Notes: a model not told the origin generated them from the letters alone. DNA of 64,000 nt from Gari tellinella (GCA_922989275.2 OV277859.1:36313501-36377500), one strand, 5' to 3'. Shown: positions 11,128-22,224, counted from the first letter of the stretch. Numbers and translations: made by a program.

Positions 11128-11230
11128 GGATAAGAACAGAACAGAACAGAACATATTTTATTCAGACTTGTTCATAAGTGCATCATCTTAAAACATAACG
11201 GTAACAATACTACCTATTATGTCATTTTCA
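11128..11230 (-). mobile_element. 3' tail of a non-LTR retrotransposon
   Basis: Read on the minus strand, AATAAAATATG is followed by a (TTCTG)n tandem tail (11131-11152 on plus). A short pentamer tail after a polyadenylation-like motif is typical of LINE or SINE 3' ends. A similar arrangement ends the LINE at 44815. Confidence 0.5.
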
Positions 11231-11379
11231 ATTAAATTCAAGTAATTACTGTTGGTAATAACTGTTTTAGTAAATATTAGTCAAAATTCACTAAATACGC
11301 AATGCGTACACTATTTTCTATTTCAGTAGATCTATTATGATATTTTTAAGATAAGACGGACCGTCAGAAAAGAATACCC

Positions 11380-11475
11380 TCGCGGTTAGGTTCTCTAACT
11401 AGCGTACGCATTAGGGCAAATGCTTGTTTTACTATCTTCGCACCGGTTCGAATCCCAACATAGATCTAGCTCAAT
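11380..11475 (+). mobile_element. Possible tRNA-derived SINE fragment
   Basis: A good B box (GGTTCGAATCC, 11445-11455) follows a weak A-box-like region about 60 bp upstream. No cloverleaf can be drawn. Could also be chance. Confidence 0.35.
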
Positions 11476-11627
11476 TTTCTTTGAAATGTACCATTTAACA
11501 TACATGTAAATCCTTGTCCGTAAATTAATATTTACATGTTGATATAGGCGCCATCCTCTTTAATGTTAATGCTGTCCACGGTAGTGGACCTTATACAGAT
11601 ATATTTCAATAAAGTTTCAAAGTTTCT

Positions 11628-11877
11628 TTACCTCTTTCACTGTCAACGGCGCCAAACAGCGACTTTGCAAACAGTTTGGATCCTGACCAGACGCCGCGTA
11701 ACACGGTGTCTTGTCAAGATCCAAACTGTTCGACACTCGTATCGACATTTGTTCAGACAAAACATCCCTAAATCTGACTTTTTGAAATATTGCAGACGAC
11801 ACTACAAATGCAGACGAAATTTTTTTGCGGTAAGAGGGTTAAAGCAGACGATAAAACTTGACAAGGAAAGAGTTATT
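11628..11877. mobile_element. Palindromic MITE, family A
   Basis: The ends are CTCTTTCACTGTC and GGAAAGAGTTA. The core is AAACAGTTTGGATCC with an imperfect GACGCCGCG palindrome, and GCAGACGA arms follow. Same layout as 42018-42263. Confidence 0.7.
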
Positions 11878-12014
11878 TAAAAGGCTGTTGCCTTGACAGA
11901 ATACTAGTTGAGCTAACATTACTGCCATTAATTGCTGCCAAACAGTTTTAACACCTTTAAAAACATATGACAGCCTACTTTACAGGTAAACCATCAAATC
12001 GGTTAGTGCCAAAT

Positions 12015-12110
12015 GCATTGGTATTTGCAAACAGTTTTGACCTGATCAGAATAGCTACCATCTGATCAGGACCCAAACTATTTGACACTCATATCGATGT
12101 ATCGTTCAGT
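12015..12110. mobile_element. Fragment of family A MITE core
   Basis: Bases 12030-12095 carry the TTTGCAAACAGTTTTGA to CAAACTATTTGACACTC inverted core without recognisable ends. Confidence 0.5.
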
Positions 12111-12127
12111 CAAAATGCCCTAAATCT

Positions 12128-12432
12128 ACAGTGCTCCCTCTCTACAACGGCCCTCCCAACAACGATTCACTCGTTACAACGACCTTTGCCGCAGTTTCCT
12201 ATCAAGGACAATTATGTCTTACGCTTTTACTGTTGCAGTATCGTTTACGTAAATTTGCTGTCTGATGTTTTTCTCAAGTAACATAATGGACATTTTGACA
12301 GGAACAAACAACTTAATGACGAGTGACAAACAGCAAGTGTAGCCAATGTCCCTCCCTATAACGACTCCCTCCGAACAACACACACCATTCGTGTCTCCCA
12401 TTGGATGTCGTTGTAGAGAGCGAGCGCTGTAG
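12128..12432. mobile_element. MITE family K (Tc1/pogo-like ends)
   Basis: It begins ACAGTGCTCCCTCTCTACAACG and ends with the near reverse complement, CGTTGTAGAGAGCGAGCGCTGT. TA-CAGT termini suggest a pogo/Tc1-type element. Relatives are at 29453-29580 and 50940-51555. Confidence 0.7.
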
Positions 12433-12546
12433 TTTTGTAGAAAACAAACCTAGCTGACGACAGTTGGTAGTTCGTACTTGTTTTGCAACTCAGCATAATG
12501 TTTTCAACTTGTTGGAATGTAAAACTCGTAACTTTTATATGTATTA

Positions 12547-12785
12547 TTAACTCATTGAGTCCTAGTGACGCATATATGCGTCCTTTACCAAAGGTGTACC
12601 TGTGAAAAGTACACTTGTCCTATGCAAACAGTGAAGTCCCTGATCAGAGGGCTCCTGCATCAGGGTCTTCACTGTTTGTCATTTTGTAATTTATTATAAA
12701 AAACAACCCTAAATAGTCGAAAATGGACCAGGCTTTATTGCAAACAGGAATTGTCCATTGGAAGTTTCAGGGGATAATAAGTTAA
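12547..12785. mobile_element. Palindromic MITE, family B (TTAA-bounded)
   Basis: It is bounded by TTAA. The left end reads CTCATTGAGTCC; the core GCAAACAGTGAAGTCCCTGATCAG folds onto CAGGGTCTTCACTGTTTG. Seven or more relatives lie in the window. Confidence 0.75.
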
Positions 12786-12987
12786 TGAAGCATTTTAAAT
12801 ATCCAAGTTAAAAGTGACAAATTGGCAGGACATTAAAATGCTGAGTAGGCTACATGTATCGGTTCACTGGCCGATATATTATATAAACATGGATATATGA
12901 TTGATTGAGTTTGGGTTTACGGCACCGCAAAACATGAAATGGTCATAATGACGCCGAGAAACGACCACATAATTATACGCAAACACT

Positions 12988-13188
12988 TTACCCATTTATA
13001 CCCAGTGGATTCTTCCATGTTTATATATTGGATAAGTCCATTTTTTATCAAAGGGATGCATTGTCAAATTTTTCATTTTCATTTTGTTTTACATTGAAAT
13101 TCCTATCAGCAAACACTGTAGACTCTGATCAGAGTCTACACTGTTTGCCTATGTCCCATACACGGGATCGTTAGCACAAATGGGTTAA
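12988..13188. mobile_element. Palindromic MITE, family C
   Basis: Ends TTTACCCATTT and AAATGGGTTAA; core GCAAACACTGTAGACTCTGATCAGAGTCTACACTG is a palindrome. A better-preserved copy is at 53291-53519. Confidence 0.7.
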
Positions 13189-13504
13189 ACAAATAAACAA
13201 GAACAAAAACTCGGGACAACGATGAAACAAAAAACAACACAACAAACATTAAATGCTCCATTGTTGTAATTGTATACGAATAGGAATGCTTTCAGGAAGA
13301 TGTTTTCGGCTGATCTCGTTAATTGTTAAGCAGCACATTTGATCAAAACCACCGGACTGCCTCCCCTTTAGTTCTTGGCAAAGGGGTTGATCTCGGTCTA
13401 ATAAACAGAAAACATTCCCTATGACAATTAAGCACCAGAACCACGACAAGGCAGGAATGTCTGTGGGAAACTTGGAGATATACTGTCAAGCCTTTACTAT
13501 GTGA
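13189..13504. other. No gene recognised
   Basis: The minus-strand 66-codon frame in this stretch has no recognisable family feature. Confidence 0.45.
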
Positions 13505-13690
13505 CCATTCTTACTCGGCGTCTGATCAGGCTCCAAACCATTTGTAAATCAGATTAAAATAAATCGTAATGTATTTCAAGAAAACGCAATTTTCTACAAA
13601 TTAAGTGAGTACAAGTGTACTGCGTTTTGCGTTTCGTTTGCGTTTAAGCGGGGAAAATATATATAGTGTCTTCTCCACTGTAATAGAAAG
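13505..13690. repeat. Repeat L, left copy
   Basis: GGCGTCTGATCAGG...CAAACC followed by a diverged copy of the sequence at 14566-14770 (CGTTTGCGTTTAAGCGGGG and CACTGTAATAGAAAG versus CACGTTTAAACGGGG and CACTGTATCACGAAAG). A decayed palindromic element pair. Confidence 0.5.
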
Positions 13691-13922
13691 TCAAGCACCC
13701 AAGCACCCGTTGCTTATGATGTTGTTTATTAATAAGGGCTGCGTTAAAATGTATTGCAAACTGACACAGTAACGATGCTTTGAGCATTGTTCTTGGCATG
13801 CCTTGATAACCATCCATGGTGTTGTATACTGTAAGCGATTGTTTTGAGGTTTCCTAACAAGTAACAGCATCATACAGTGGAGACTTCAGACGTTATTCTT
13901 TCCCAATTAAACGCAGAACAAG

Positions 13923-14077
13923 CCTGGGTCCAAGGTTATAAAGCTTTTCAGTTGAGTCTAAAGTCGTTCTAAAGCATTTGATTGGTCAGATTTGAGCCTA
14001 GGCTCAAATCTGACCAATCAAATGCTTGTGAACACACTCAGACTCAGCTCAAACGCGTTATAACCTTTGACCCTGGT
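13923..14077. mobile_element. Near-perfect palindromic MITE, family I
   Basis: Arms of ~75 bp meet at the centre AGCCTAGGCT. The outer ends read CCTGGGTCCAAGGTTATAA and TTATAACCTTTGACCCTGG. A second copy at 58869-59022 interrupts a Tc1 transposase. Confidence 0.8.
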
Positions 14078-14565
14078 CTCATATCGTCTTACACATATTA
14101 TCCTGAAAGCAATTTTTTAATAAATAATAATGATAATAATAGTACATATAATAATAAAAAAAATCATGTTCACCTTAGCTCATATCTTGAAGTAGTCTAA
14201 TGTGCAATCACTACTCTAACGTGATTTTTATGTAAACACTTTCCTTTTAAATGGATCTTCATTGTAGTTATTAATTTATCTCTCATTTCATTTAATTACC
14301 AGTATTTGCTGTTACGGTTTCCTTTATCAATGATACGTTTGATGTTTATTTTTGAAGTTTTGGCCTATTCAGATCGGAATCGAGTAAGCAATATTGAATA
14401 ACACAGTCCTTTTTCCGAAACCTCTTTCGATGTCCGACCTTGGATGGGAGGAAAGAATTAATTCATATTAATACTGTCACGTATTTCTCTTTCTCAGACA
14501 TCTAAGAAATGAAGGTTGTTGTTGTTGTTGATGAAGGTGGTGGTGTCGCTAAAACTATTATTTCC
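14078..14565. other. No gene recognised
   Basis: AT-rich. A (GTT)n/(GGT)n-like stretch lies near 14515-14545. Confidence 0.5.
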
Positions 14566-14770
14566 TGTGCAAACAGTTTGGAGCCAGATCAGACGCCGGG
14601 GAACCCGGCGCCTGATTAGGTTCCAAACTGTGTGCCAATCAGATGAAAATGAAAAGTCAAAACTGTCAAAAAGTTGTAGTTTCCTACATTTTATTGCAAT
14701 GCATTTATGTCTCGTTCACGTTTAAACGGGGGGGGGGGGGGGGGGGTTGACGTTTTCACTGTATCACGAA
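14566..14770. mobile_element. Repeat L, right copy, with a G homopolymer
   Basis: The palindrome AACAGTTTGGAGCCAGATCAGACGCC...ends in TTCCAAACTGTG (14573-14630). An 18-base G run follows at 14729-14746. Confidence 0.55.
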
Positions 14771-14936
14771 AGCCTTATTTCAGGCAAACTATGTTCAGGG
14801 TTAAATACATCATTAATATAGGCCTTGAACGATTTCACGTCTAAAGAACCAACCAATTATATGTTCACAGTGCCATCCCACAATGTCCCAGATGCACAAA
14901 TAGTTTGAATCATGGAGCGAGACTTCTTAACTCTTT

Positions 14937-15177
14937 GAACCCTAGTCCCGCATATAGGCGTGCTTTTCAAACAGTGTACATGTGAACAGTACACTTGTCC
15001 TATGCAAACAGTGAAGACCCTGATCAGAGGGCTCCTTTCGGAGCCCTCTGATCAGGGTCTTCACTGTTTGTCACAATGCCAAACATTCACAAAAACAACC
15101 CTTAAAAGTAAAAAATGGACTAGACTAAAATGGAAACTGGAATTGTCCATTTAAAGTTTCAGGGAGGAAAGAGTTAA
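14937..15177. mobile_element. Palindromic MITE, family B
   Basis: Complete, TTAA to TTAA, with ends CTCTTTGAACCC and GGGAGGAAAGAG. The central inverted repeat (15003-15069) is nearly perfect around TCCTTTCGGA. It ends 195 bp upstream of the PS1 start codon. Confidence 0.8.
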
Positions 15178-15372
15178 CTCAGTTACAACATAACGCAATC
15201 CGTCTTATTTGACAAAGTGGGGTTTATACTAATATACAGCTGTAATTTATATTTGTTATTCCAGCAATGGTTTTAGTTTAAACTTAACTATATTTCGTAT
15301 TTTTCACATACAACAATATACACATATCATAAAATTGTTTTAAAAAATGGATAGTATAACATTGTTTTAAAA

Positions 15373-15678
15373 ATGGATACTCTGTTTATGTTACTTATTG
15401 TGAACAGCATGGAAGCGGTTCTTCTACACTCTTGCAGTGAACATAAGGTACACGCAAACAAATTATCAGCTATCACTGAAATTTCATGTTTACCTAACTT
15501 TACACTTGACAAGTGTGCCTTGGAATGCCTGTTAGTTTCAAAGTGTAAAGCCTTCAATTTCTTTGGGCCCAAAGGCATTTGGATGTGTGCATTGAGTTCA
15601 GACCGTAATGATGTCGACACTTCAAAAGAGGAGCAACCATATTCCGGAATATATGTTGATATACGGGATTGGCTTGTA
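15373..15678 (+). CDS. PS1 exon 1: signal peptide and PAN/apple-like module
   Basis: First of three exons of a predicted 205-residue secreted protein (exons 15373-15678, 17600-17684, 23894-24120). Residues 1-19 are hydrophobic and fit a signal peptide. Cysteines at 21, 39, 48, 52, 58 and 72 give the pattern CLPNFTLDKCALECLLVSKCKAFNF...C, as in PAN/apple modules. The start and the CALECLLV and DIRDW motifs are shared with PS2 and PS3. The splice donor GTGAGT at 15679 is placed by alignment with the other two genes and leaves phase 0. The ligand is unknown; a secreted recognition or adhesion role is inferred from the domains. Confidence 0.8.
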
Positions 15679-15691
15679 GTGAGTATAGAAT

Positions 15692-15929
15692 CAGAGCTGC
15701 TATTTCTCCGGATTTTTCCTAAATCTTCGGATTTTTTCCAGTACATGGTAGCTAAAAGCAGGTTGTAACTTAAGGCACATTCTGCTATACTTACAGCCTG
15801 CTTTCTGTTGTCGCATGTCAACAAAACTAGAAACAGGCGATGGGGTAAAGGTACGATTCGTAAAATCGCACTTGAAAATTGCAAATTTAGAAATCTTAGG
15901 ATTTATTATGTTAACTTATGGCAGCCCTG
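15692..15929. mobile_element. hAT-like MITE inserted just inside PS1 intron 1
   Basis: Ends CAGAGCTGCTAT and ATGGCAGCCCTG are inverted, flanked by a 6-bp duplication TAGAAT (15686-15691 and 15930-15935). A related element is at 51293-51546, also with a 6-bp duplication. Its centre carries part of the family F palindrome. The duplication begins 7 bp after the exon-1 end. Confidence 0.7.
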
Positions 15930-16025
15930 TAGAATGGGATGCTTAGGGCGGATTTCAATCTGTTCTGTACCGGTACGAGCCGCGCTTTGGACTCATGTCG
16001 CTACAATCCTTTGGCCCGTCTTACG

Positions 16026-17060
16026 CACAGGTACTTGACACATACTTTATTATCTATCAACCCCCCCCCCCCTTTTTAAATTCTTTTTTTTTTTTACTAT
16101 ACTTCTATTATAGATACAAGGTAAGCAGCGCAATTCAACACCTAGTCTTTACTATCGACTTAAACTGATGCTAAAATAGAATCGATCGCCGATATTCTCT
16201 TGTGGTACCCTCGGGAAATGATTAATTTACCAATATCTACTTTTTATTTCATCAAATTCCGTCAAATAACGCCACAGTATGTGAATTGTAACGAAAATAA
16301 GCATCAAAAAGTTTTATGTCGTTTTCATGGTACATAGCAACGAATGTACATGTAGGGGTGATCTGTTATTTGTCCACAATAAACGGCCTATGCCACTGGA
16401 ACTTTCACCAAATATTATAAATCATCTTTAAATGAAATATTATCAGTTTTATATAATTTACATAGAATGCAAAATTAAAAGAAACTTTACCTGTTTAATT
16501 TTGACCAATGAGATCGCTCCGTTCATTCAATTCATTCCGGTATTCAAAATGGCATTCACAATGAAATGAGTCTTTCACTTGTCAATTTCATGCCAAACTA
16601 CATGTATATTTCATATAGCTGATAGTGAAGAGGGTCATGTTCCGACACAAACGCGTTTGCTCGAATGAAATTAGGTGAAAGTTCCAGCCGTAAAGGCCGT
16701 TAAATGTGCAAACCGACTAGATTACCCCTTATTTTGGGCAATAAATTCTGTACCAAGAGAACGACATAAAACTTTTTTATGCTTATTTTCATTATAATTC
16801 ACGTACTGTGGCGTTATTTGACGGAATTTGATGAAATAAAAAGTAGATATTGATAAATTAATCCTTTCCCGAGGATACCACAAGAGAATATCGGCGATCG
16901 AGTCTATTTTAGCATCAGTTTAAGTCGATAGTAAAGACTAGGTGTTGAATTGCGCTGTTTACCTTGTATCTATAATAGAAGTATAGTAAAAAAAAAAAAA
17001 ATGTTTTTTTAAGGGGGGGGGGGGGTTAATAGATAATAAAGTATGTGTCAGGTACCTGTG
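16026..17060. repeat. Large inverted repeat with ~385-bp arms in PS1 intron 1
   Basis: Left arm 16026-16411 and right arm 16672-17060 are reverse complements at high identity around a ~260-bp spacer. Each carries mirrored homopolymers: C run at ~16061-16073, T run near 16088 on the left, A and G runs on the right. A single diverged arm-like copy lies at 30190-30535. The transcript of this intron could form a long hairpin. Confidence 0.8.
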
Positions 17061-17475
17061 GTCTTACGAAACGCCGTACGACAGGTCAGAATCTAAAATT
17101 CTCAATATATTTCTCCATCTAATCCTGTCTTGTTACATCTCTTTGGATTTGTCTTAAAAAGACAATTACAAAGAGATATCACATGGCAGGATGATATGAA
17201 GAAATCAGAAATTAAATGTATTTTAAAGTTTTGACTAACGACCTTTTTGTCGTACGACGTTGCGTGAGACGAACGCCTTGGGCGCGTCTTACGAAACGCC
17301 GTACGACAAATATTGTCGTAAGTCAGATTCTAAAATTCTCAATTATTATTTATTTCTTACAAGTTTGCCTAACTCCGTCTTGTGACATCTGTTTGGAGAT
17401 GTCAAAAGACAGGATTAGATGACGAAATCTGAAATGAGATGTGTTTTAAAGTGTTGACTTATGACTATTACGAGT
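17061..17475. mobile_element. Two tandem family H foldback elements
   Basis: One unit runs from GTCTTACGAAACGCCGTACGAC at 17061 to about 17277. A second begins near 17285 with the same start and ends near 17473. Both contain CCTGTCTTGTKACATCT-type arms and their reverse complements. Confidence 0.65.
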
Positions 17476-17545
17476 GCCATACTGTTAGGATTCTAATCGG
17501 ACGCGGCGTGTGATTAGGATCCAAACTGTTTGCACTGCCGCATTG
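17476..17545. mobile_element. Family A MITE core fragment
   Basis: ACTGTTAGGATTCTAATCGGACGCGGCG folds onto TGATTAGGATCCAAACTGTTTGC. It lies 55 bp upstream of PS1 exon 2. Confidence 0.55.
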
Positions 17546-17599
17546 TGGCGCAATTGGAAGTGCAATAGTTGAGGGATTTACTATAATATCTTTTAACAG

Positions 17600-17684
17600 G
17601 AAGTTGCAGGGACATGCGCCTCTAGACCATGTGGAGAAAACCAGCGTTGCCTTCCAACCATACCCTACAGATGTATTGAAATTG
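17600..17684 (+). CDS. PS1 exon 2: cysteine-rich half-EGF-like linker
   Basis: An 85-nt exon between TTTTAACAG and GTATGC. It encodes EVAGTCASRPCGENQRC followed by LPTIPYRCIEI, with cysteines at protein positions 108, 113, 119 and 127 (C-x4-C-x5-C-x7-C, like the first half of an EGF domain). The reading frame enters in phase 0 and leaves in phase 1. Exon length and sequence match the second exons of PS2 and PS3, which confirms the splice sites. Confidence 0.8.
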
Positions 17685-18141
17685 GTATGCTTCTTCTTTG
17701 CTTTGTAAACACAGTCTTTCAACTTGTTTAATATCTAATACAACATATGCCGTAAGATTTTACTTCATCTTCAAGTTAAAGTTGTAAACATTATTCTATA
17801 CTCTGCATTACTAGCATGTCCAAAATATAGCTTTGGGCGCATTATTATAGTGATTTAACTTAGTTACTACGCATGTGTCCGTCCGCTAGTGCGTTCGTGT
17901 CCTATTTGTCCCAGTGTATATTTCCTGTATCACATAAGCTGCACGGGGATATCAAAGTTGGTGTGTGATAGTGCGAGTACATCTTCAGATAGCAAAGTGT
18001 CCTATAATATTGTCAGGTCAATGTGACCTTGATTTTTTATTGAAAAATAGAAATTCTTGTCTGGAGGGCAGCTCCTATATAACACCTACTATGGGAACCA
18101 AATCTATCGTGTGAGTACATCGATGGGATACAGAGAGTAAT
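17685..18141. other. PS1 intron 2, left part
   Basis: No gene. Sequence around 17860-18020 is similar to 61560-61700 (TATATTTCCTGTAT and CAGGTCA...TGACCTTGA features), an old interspersed repeat. Confidence 0.5.
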
Positions 18142-18391
18142 TTAACCCATTACCCCATAAAGACGCCTTTTTAAGTCTATAATTTATTCCTCCGCTGACG
18201 AAATAGTTTCAATTTTTACAGTCATGAATATGTATTATAAGAAATATTTTCTATATCCTTGCAGAAGATAACTTAAAGAAGGCTGAAAAAAGCAGAATGT
18301 GCCTGAAGGCACATTCTGCTTTACTTCCAACCTGCTTAATGTGGTCAACTGTCATCAAAATTAAAAACAGGCTATGGGATAATGTGTTAAC
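18142..18391. mobile_element. Palindromic MITE, family F (TTAA-bounded)
   Basis: It runs from TTTAACCCATTACCCCATA to TATGGGATAATGTGTTAA, with an off-centre palindrome GCAGAATGTGCCTGAAGGCACATTCTGC. Copies: 31912, 43095, 43394, 60973. Confidence 0.75.
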
Positions 18392-19308
18392 TTTGTTAGG
18401 TACTTGTGACCCTGGCCTTTGGCATAATTTACAGAAAAAAATGCCCGGGCATTTTTCAAGATATATTTGTATTACGTTCAGCCGGTTTATGACATCCCAT
18501 CCCCCATCCTTTCGTCATTGGATCACCTACCGTATTCAAAACTATTGTTTGAGCTCCCCTGTGGAGGAGGACCAGGATCCCAGTTTTGAAGGAGCTTCAC
18601 TGGATTCAAATTCATAACAAACCATAGCAGAATTTTTAAAAAATAATGTTTTTTTTCTTCTCTAAACATGACTGTCTTATCAAGCGGATTTAATCTAGCG
18701 TTAACGATAATGGAATGCTACATTATGTCGGGTGGGTGTAAATACTAGTAAAGTTAAGAATTCGGTCCGCGCTCCCCTTAGACTATCGATCATATACAAC
18801 TCCTTGGTTTTTTGCGATGTTATACAGCAATTATATAAGCTATGGCCTTTGTTTTCCATTTGGATGCCACAGCCTTGCATGGATCCACTTTATTTGAATA
18901 CCATATGCAGGGAATCGTCAAAGTAATGGCATTTTGAAGTAAATTCAAGATGAGATATCTTTTGGGAGAAATTTGAGCGGTCGGACAGATGGACAGACGG
19001 TCGATGGACTATCACAATAAATCATATTGAGCATAATACAATTCGAATAACGATATGCTATTGCGTAAAACACCAAAGCTATTACATGTATTATGTTCTA
19101 AACGAAATACTTATTTCATCTAATTTTGTTTAAATAGAAAAAGTATTTGCCGTTTTAAACAAAGGTGTCGAATGAGACTTTAAAGCATCCGTACAATAAA
19201 GTTCAACCTTGATAACTTGAATCTGATTCAAGGGATCTTATCCGTACAACTATTTGTGTATTTTGATAACTCTAGCTCGCCTAAGTAGAACAAACCGTAT
19301 TTCAAAGT
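18392..19308. other. PS1 intron 2, no gene recognised
   Basis: The 106-codon frame at 18297-18617 overlaps the family F element and shows no family feature. Confidence 0.5.
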
Positions 19309-20557
19309 ACAGTTCAACCTCTCTACAACGACCACTAAAAGAAGGGGCTTATTGGTTGTATAAAAGAAAGTTGACATCTTAAAGCAAGGTGACTGTAAAA
19401 CGGAAAGCTCCTACAGGAACGTTCAGTTTTACTACCACATTGCTTTAAAGAGGCTCGCAACCGGATTAAGCATTAAAAATAGTAATTTTTAAATATATGT
19501 CAAATGCTTAAAGCGACTCGCAACCAGATGGTGCATTAAAAATAGTAATTTGTAAATATGTGTCAAACGCTTATATAAATGGTAAAGAATTAGTTTAGGA
19601 TAAGAAATTCTGTTTAAAAAAAATGTATTTCAATAAAAAAAAATATTGGTCTCTGGTGGGATTCGAACCCGGGGCCCCGGCATTGGCAGACAGAAGGCAA
19701 AATAGGGGAAACCGCTTAGACCAATGGACCACGGAACTATCCGTTTATCTCGGATCGATTTAACGTATTTCAATGTGTAGCTATCGAAAGTGCATACAAC
19801 TTCGTAATTCGGCTCGTGTTTATGTCTAAGCCCGTGTAGAGAAGCAACAACAACAACTATACCGTCTACTAGTCGGTATAGAAAAACGATGGAAAATATC
19901 TAAAAATCTAAGATTCGGTGACGATTCTTGAGACTTTTTTTGGACTGATCATATTTTTTTAATGTCAGAAGCCAAATAATGCCACAAATTTGCTTTTATT
20001 TGAGTAATTTATTTTATTTTGACAAGTACACCATCCGGTTGCGAGTCCCTTTAAATAAATGGGTAAGAATTAGTTTCGGATAAGAAATTCTGTTAAAAAT
20101 GCATGTAAAAAAATCTGGTTGGATTCGAACCCGTGGCCCTATATGCGGGGACAGACACGCAAAATAAGGAAACCCCTTAGATCACTCGACTACGGGCTAT
20201 TTATATCTATGGTACCGATTAAACGTACTTCAGTGTGTAGCGATGGAGAGTACGTTGTTCGGCTCGGGTTTATGTCTGAGCCCGTTTTAAATTTCTGTTG
20301 CGTCGGTCGACGCAACGAATAAAACGATGGAAAATATCTAAAAATTGAAGATTTTAAGACTTTTTCAAGGATGTTTTAAGACTGATCATATTTTTCTAAT
20401 GCCAGATGCACGATAATGCTATGCATTTGGTTTTATTTGAGCATTTTCTTTTATTTTTTCAAATACACCATCCGGTTGCGAGTCGCTTGAAACAGTCCCT
20501 GACTTAAACACCTAACAACTAATTCAATTAAGTGGTCTAATAGAGATATTTTACTGT
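19309..20557. mobile_element. Family E MITE split by a later insertion
   Basis: The left part (19309-19446) starts ACAGTTCAACCTCTCTACAACGACC. The right part (20489-20557) ends AGTGGTCTAATAGAGATATTTTACTGTA. Joined across 19447-20488 they make one family E element like 42771-42965, interrupted in its GCTTTAA segment. Confidence 0.75.
19447..20488. mobile_element. TIR elements carrying a tRNA-like Pol III module (two head-to-tail copies)
   Basis: The unit starts CTCGCAACCGGAT and ends ATCCGGTTGCGAG. Copy one (to 20054) has its first ~60 bp duplicated; copy two (20055-20488) lacks the left TIR. Each holds a minus-strand tRNA-like stretch (A-box-like TGGTCCATTGG, B box GGTTCGAATCC; B boxes near 19658-19670 and 20121-20132). 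A third copy is at 62043-62592. TIRs point to a DNA transposon, the Pol III boxes to a SINE. Confidence 0.7.
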
Positions 20558-20558
20558 A

Positions 20559-20984
20559 CACGCGTGATTAAGTTTGAAATATGGATAAGCAGTACTTGAG
20601 TTTGCATTATCGATGTTCGACTGTATATAATATCAGCAAACATCCTACTAAAATAACTGTTGTTTATTTCGCAAACAAGCCATTGATTTCGAAAGATCTC
20701 ACTGTTCTTCAACAAAGATGTCCGCTTCCCAAAAGCTTTGAACGTACGTAACATGTAATTGGATTTACCGTTTACCCTAGTTTGCCAGCCAATGAAAGTG
20801 CCAATGCAAGTGCTCCATTTCAGCGAGAAATGAAAGAAGAAATATCTTAAAAAAAGATATTTAGCGGAATTGGTGGTGGAATTCATGTTGTAGATGGGTG
20901 TGCAAAATTGTATGAAATTGGGTTTTTTCAAAGAATGGTAATATAAAAAAATACACATTCAAGGATATAGCATAACTCTGACTA
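20559..20984 (-). repeat. Inverted, diverged copy of 7862-8010 and flank
   Basis: Bases ~20775-20950 read as the reverse complement of 7862-8010 (TTTGCACACCCATCT and ATATCTTTTTTAAAGATAT landmarks). The same old repeat continues at 22225-22440 beyond the pearl element. Confidence 0.6.
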
Positions 20985-22224
20985 AACAAGAGGGCCTGAA
21001 GGCCCTGATATCGCTCACCATTTGTAATGAAGCCTGATAGCTTTACCTTTGAATTTCACCCGTTTTATTCTAAATCCATTCAAGTTTGTCGACCTACTGT
21101 AGTATAGTAGAGTACATCAAAGGCCTAGACAATACTGAAATGAAGCCTTTTTCTAGCATTTCAAAGTATATCAAGGGCTGGTAACTATGGCCACAGTGAA
21201 TACATTTCAACAATAATTGCATTCCTTCCAGAACGTATAGCTACATCCTTTGTGTACAAGTATAATCAAAATCCATTGAAAACTGTAGTTCCAAGAGTGT
21301 AAACGTTGTAAAATATGGCATTTTCAGCAATTCAAAGGTAGATATCTCTTGATCTATTTGTCCGATTCCAACCATAATCACCCTTTTTCGAACTCTTATG
21401 GTCATATACAATCTGGGCAAGTTTGAGAGAGCTTGGATAAATATTGTGGCCTCTAGAGCGTAAACACTGTTAAATATTATCATTTTCAGCAATTCAAAGG
21501 TAGATCACTTTTGACCTATAGATCAGATTGCAACCATAATTGAACTCACCCAAAGTCTTATGGCAATATACAATCTGAGTAAGTTTGAGAAAGATTGGAT
21601 AAAATGTGTGACCTCTAGAGTGTAAACATCGTTAAATATGGCATTTTCAGCAATTCAAAGGTTGATAACGCTCGACCTATTAGTCTGCTTTCAACCATAA
21701 TCAAACTTATCTGAACTCTTATAGTCATTTACAATCTGAGCAGGTTTGAGATAGATTGGATAAAAATTGTGGCCTCTAGAGTGTAAACACTGTTAAATAT
21801 AGCATTTTCAGCAATTCAAAGGTAAATAACTCTTGATCTATTTGTCTGATTTCAACCATAATCAAAGGTATCCGAACTCTTATGGTCATATACAATCTGG
21901 GCAAGTTTTAGAAAGATTGGATAAATACTGTGGCCTCTAGAGTGTAAACACTGTTAAATATGGCATTTTCAGCAGTTCAAAGGTAGATAACTCATGACCT
22001 ATTTGTCCGATTTCAACCATAATCGAACTCATCTGAACTCTTATGGCAATATACCATCTGAGCAAGTTTGAGAAAGATTGGATAAATATTGTGGCCTCTA
22101 GAGTGTAAACACTAAAATTGTTGACGCCGGACGACGCACGGCGGACGACGGACGACGCACGGCGGACGACGGACAATCAAGGATTGCAATAGCTCACCCT
22201 GAGCTAGCTCAAGTGAGCTAAAAA
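20985..22224. mobile_element. Pearl-type element 2, complete
   Basis: It starts AACAAGAGGGCCTGAAGGCCCT and CGCTCACC. The core repeats have CATTTTCAGC at 21319, 21481, 21642, 21803 and 21964, a 161-162 bp period. A CGGACGA-type microsatellite follows (22125-22175). The right end has a TGAGCT...AGTGAGCTAAAAA hairpin. All parts of a bivalve pearl element (non-autonomous, Helentron-related) are in order. No protein. Confidence 0.85.

Noticed and set aside
15327..15884. 185-codon minus-strand frame over PS1 exon 1
   Set aside because: Antisense shadow: the plus-strand exon has a signal peptide, conserved cysteines and paralogues with identical splice phases.
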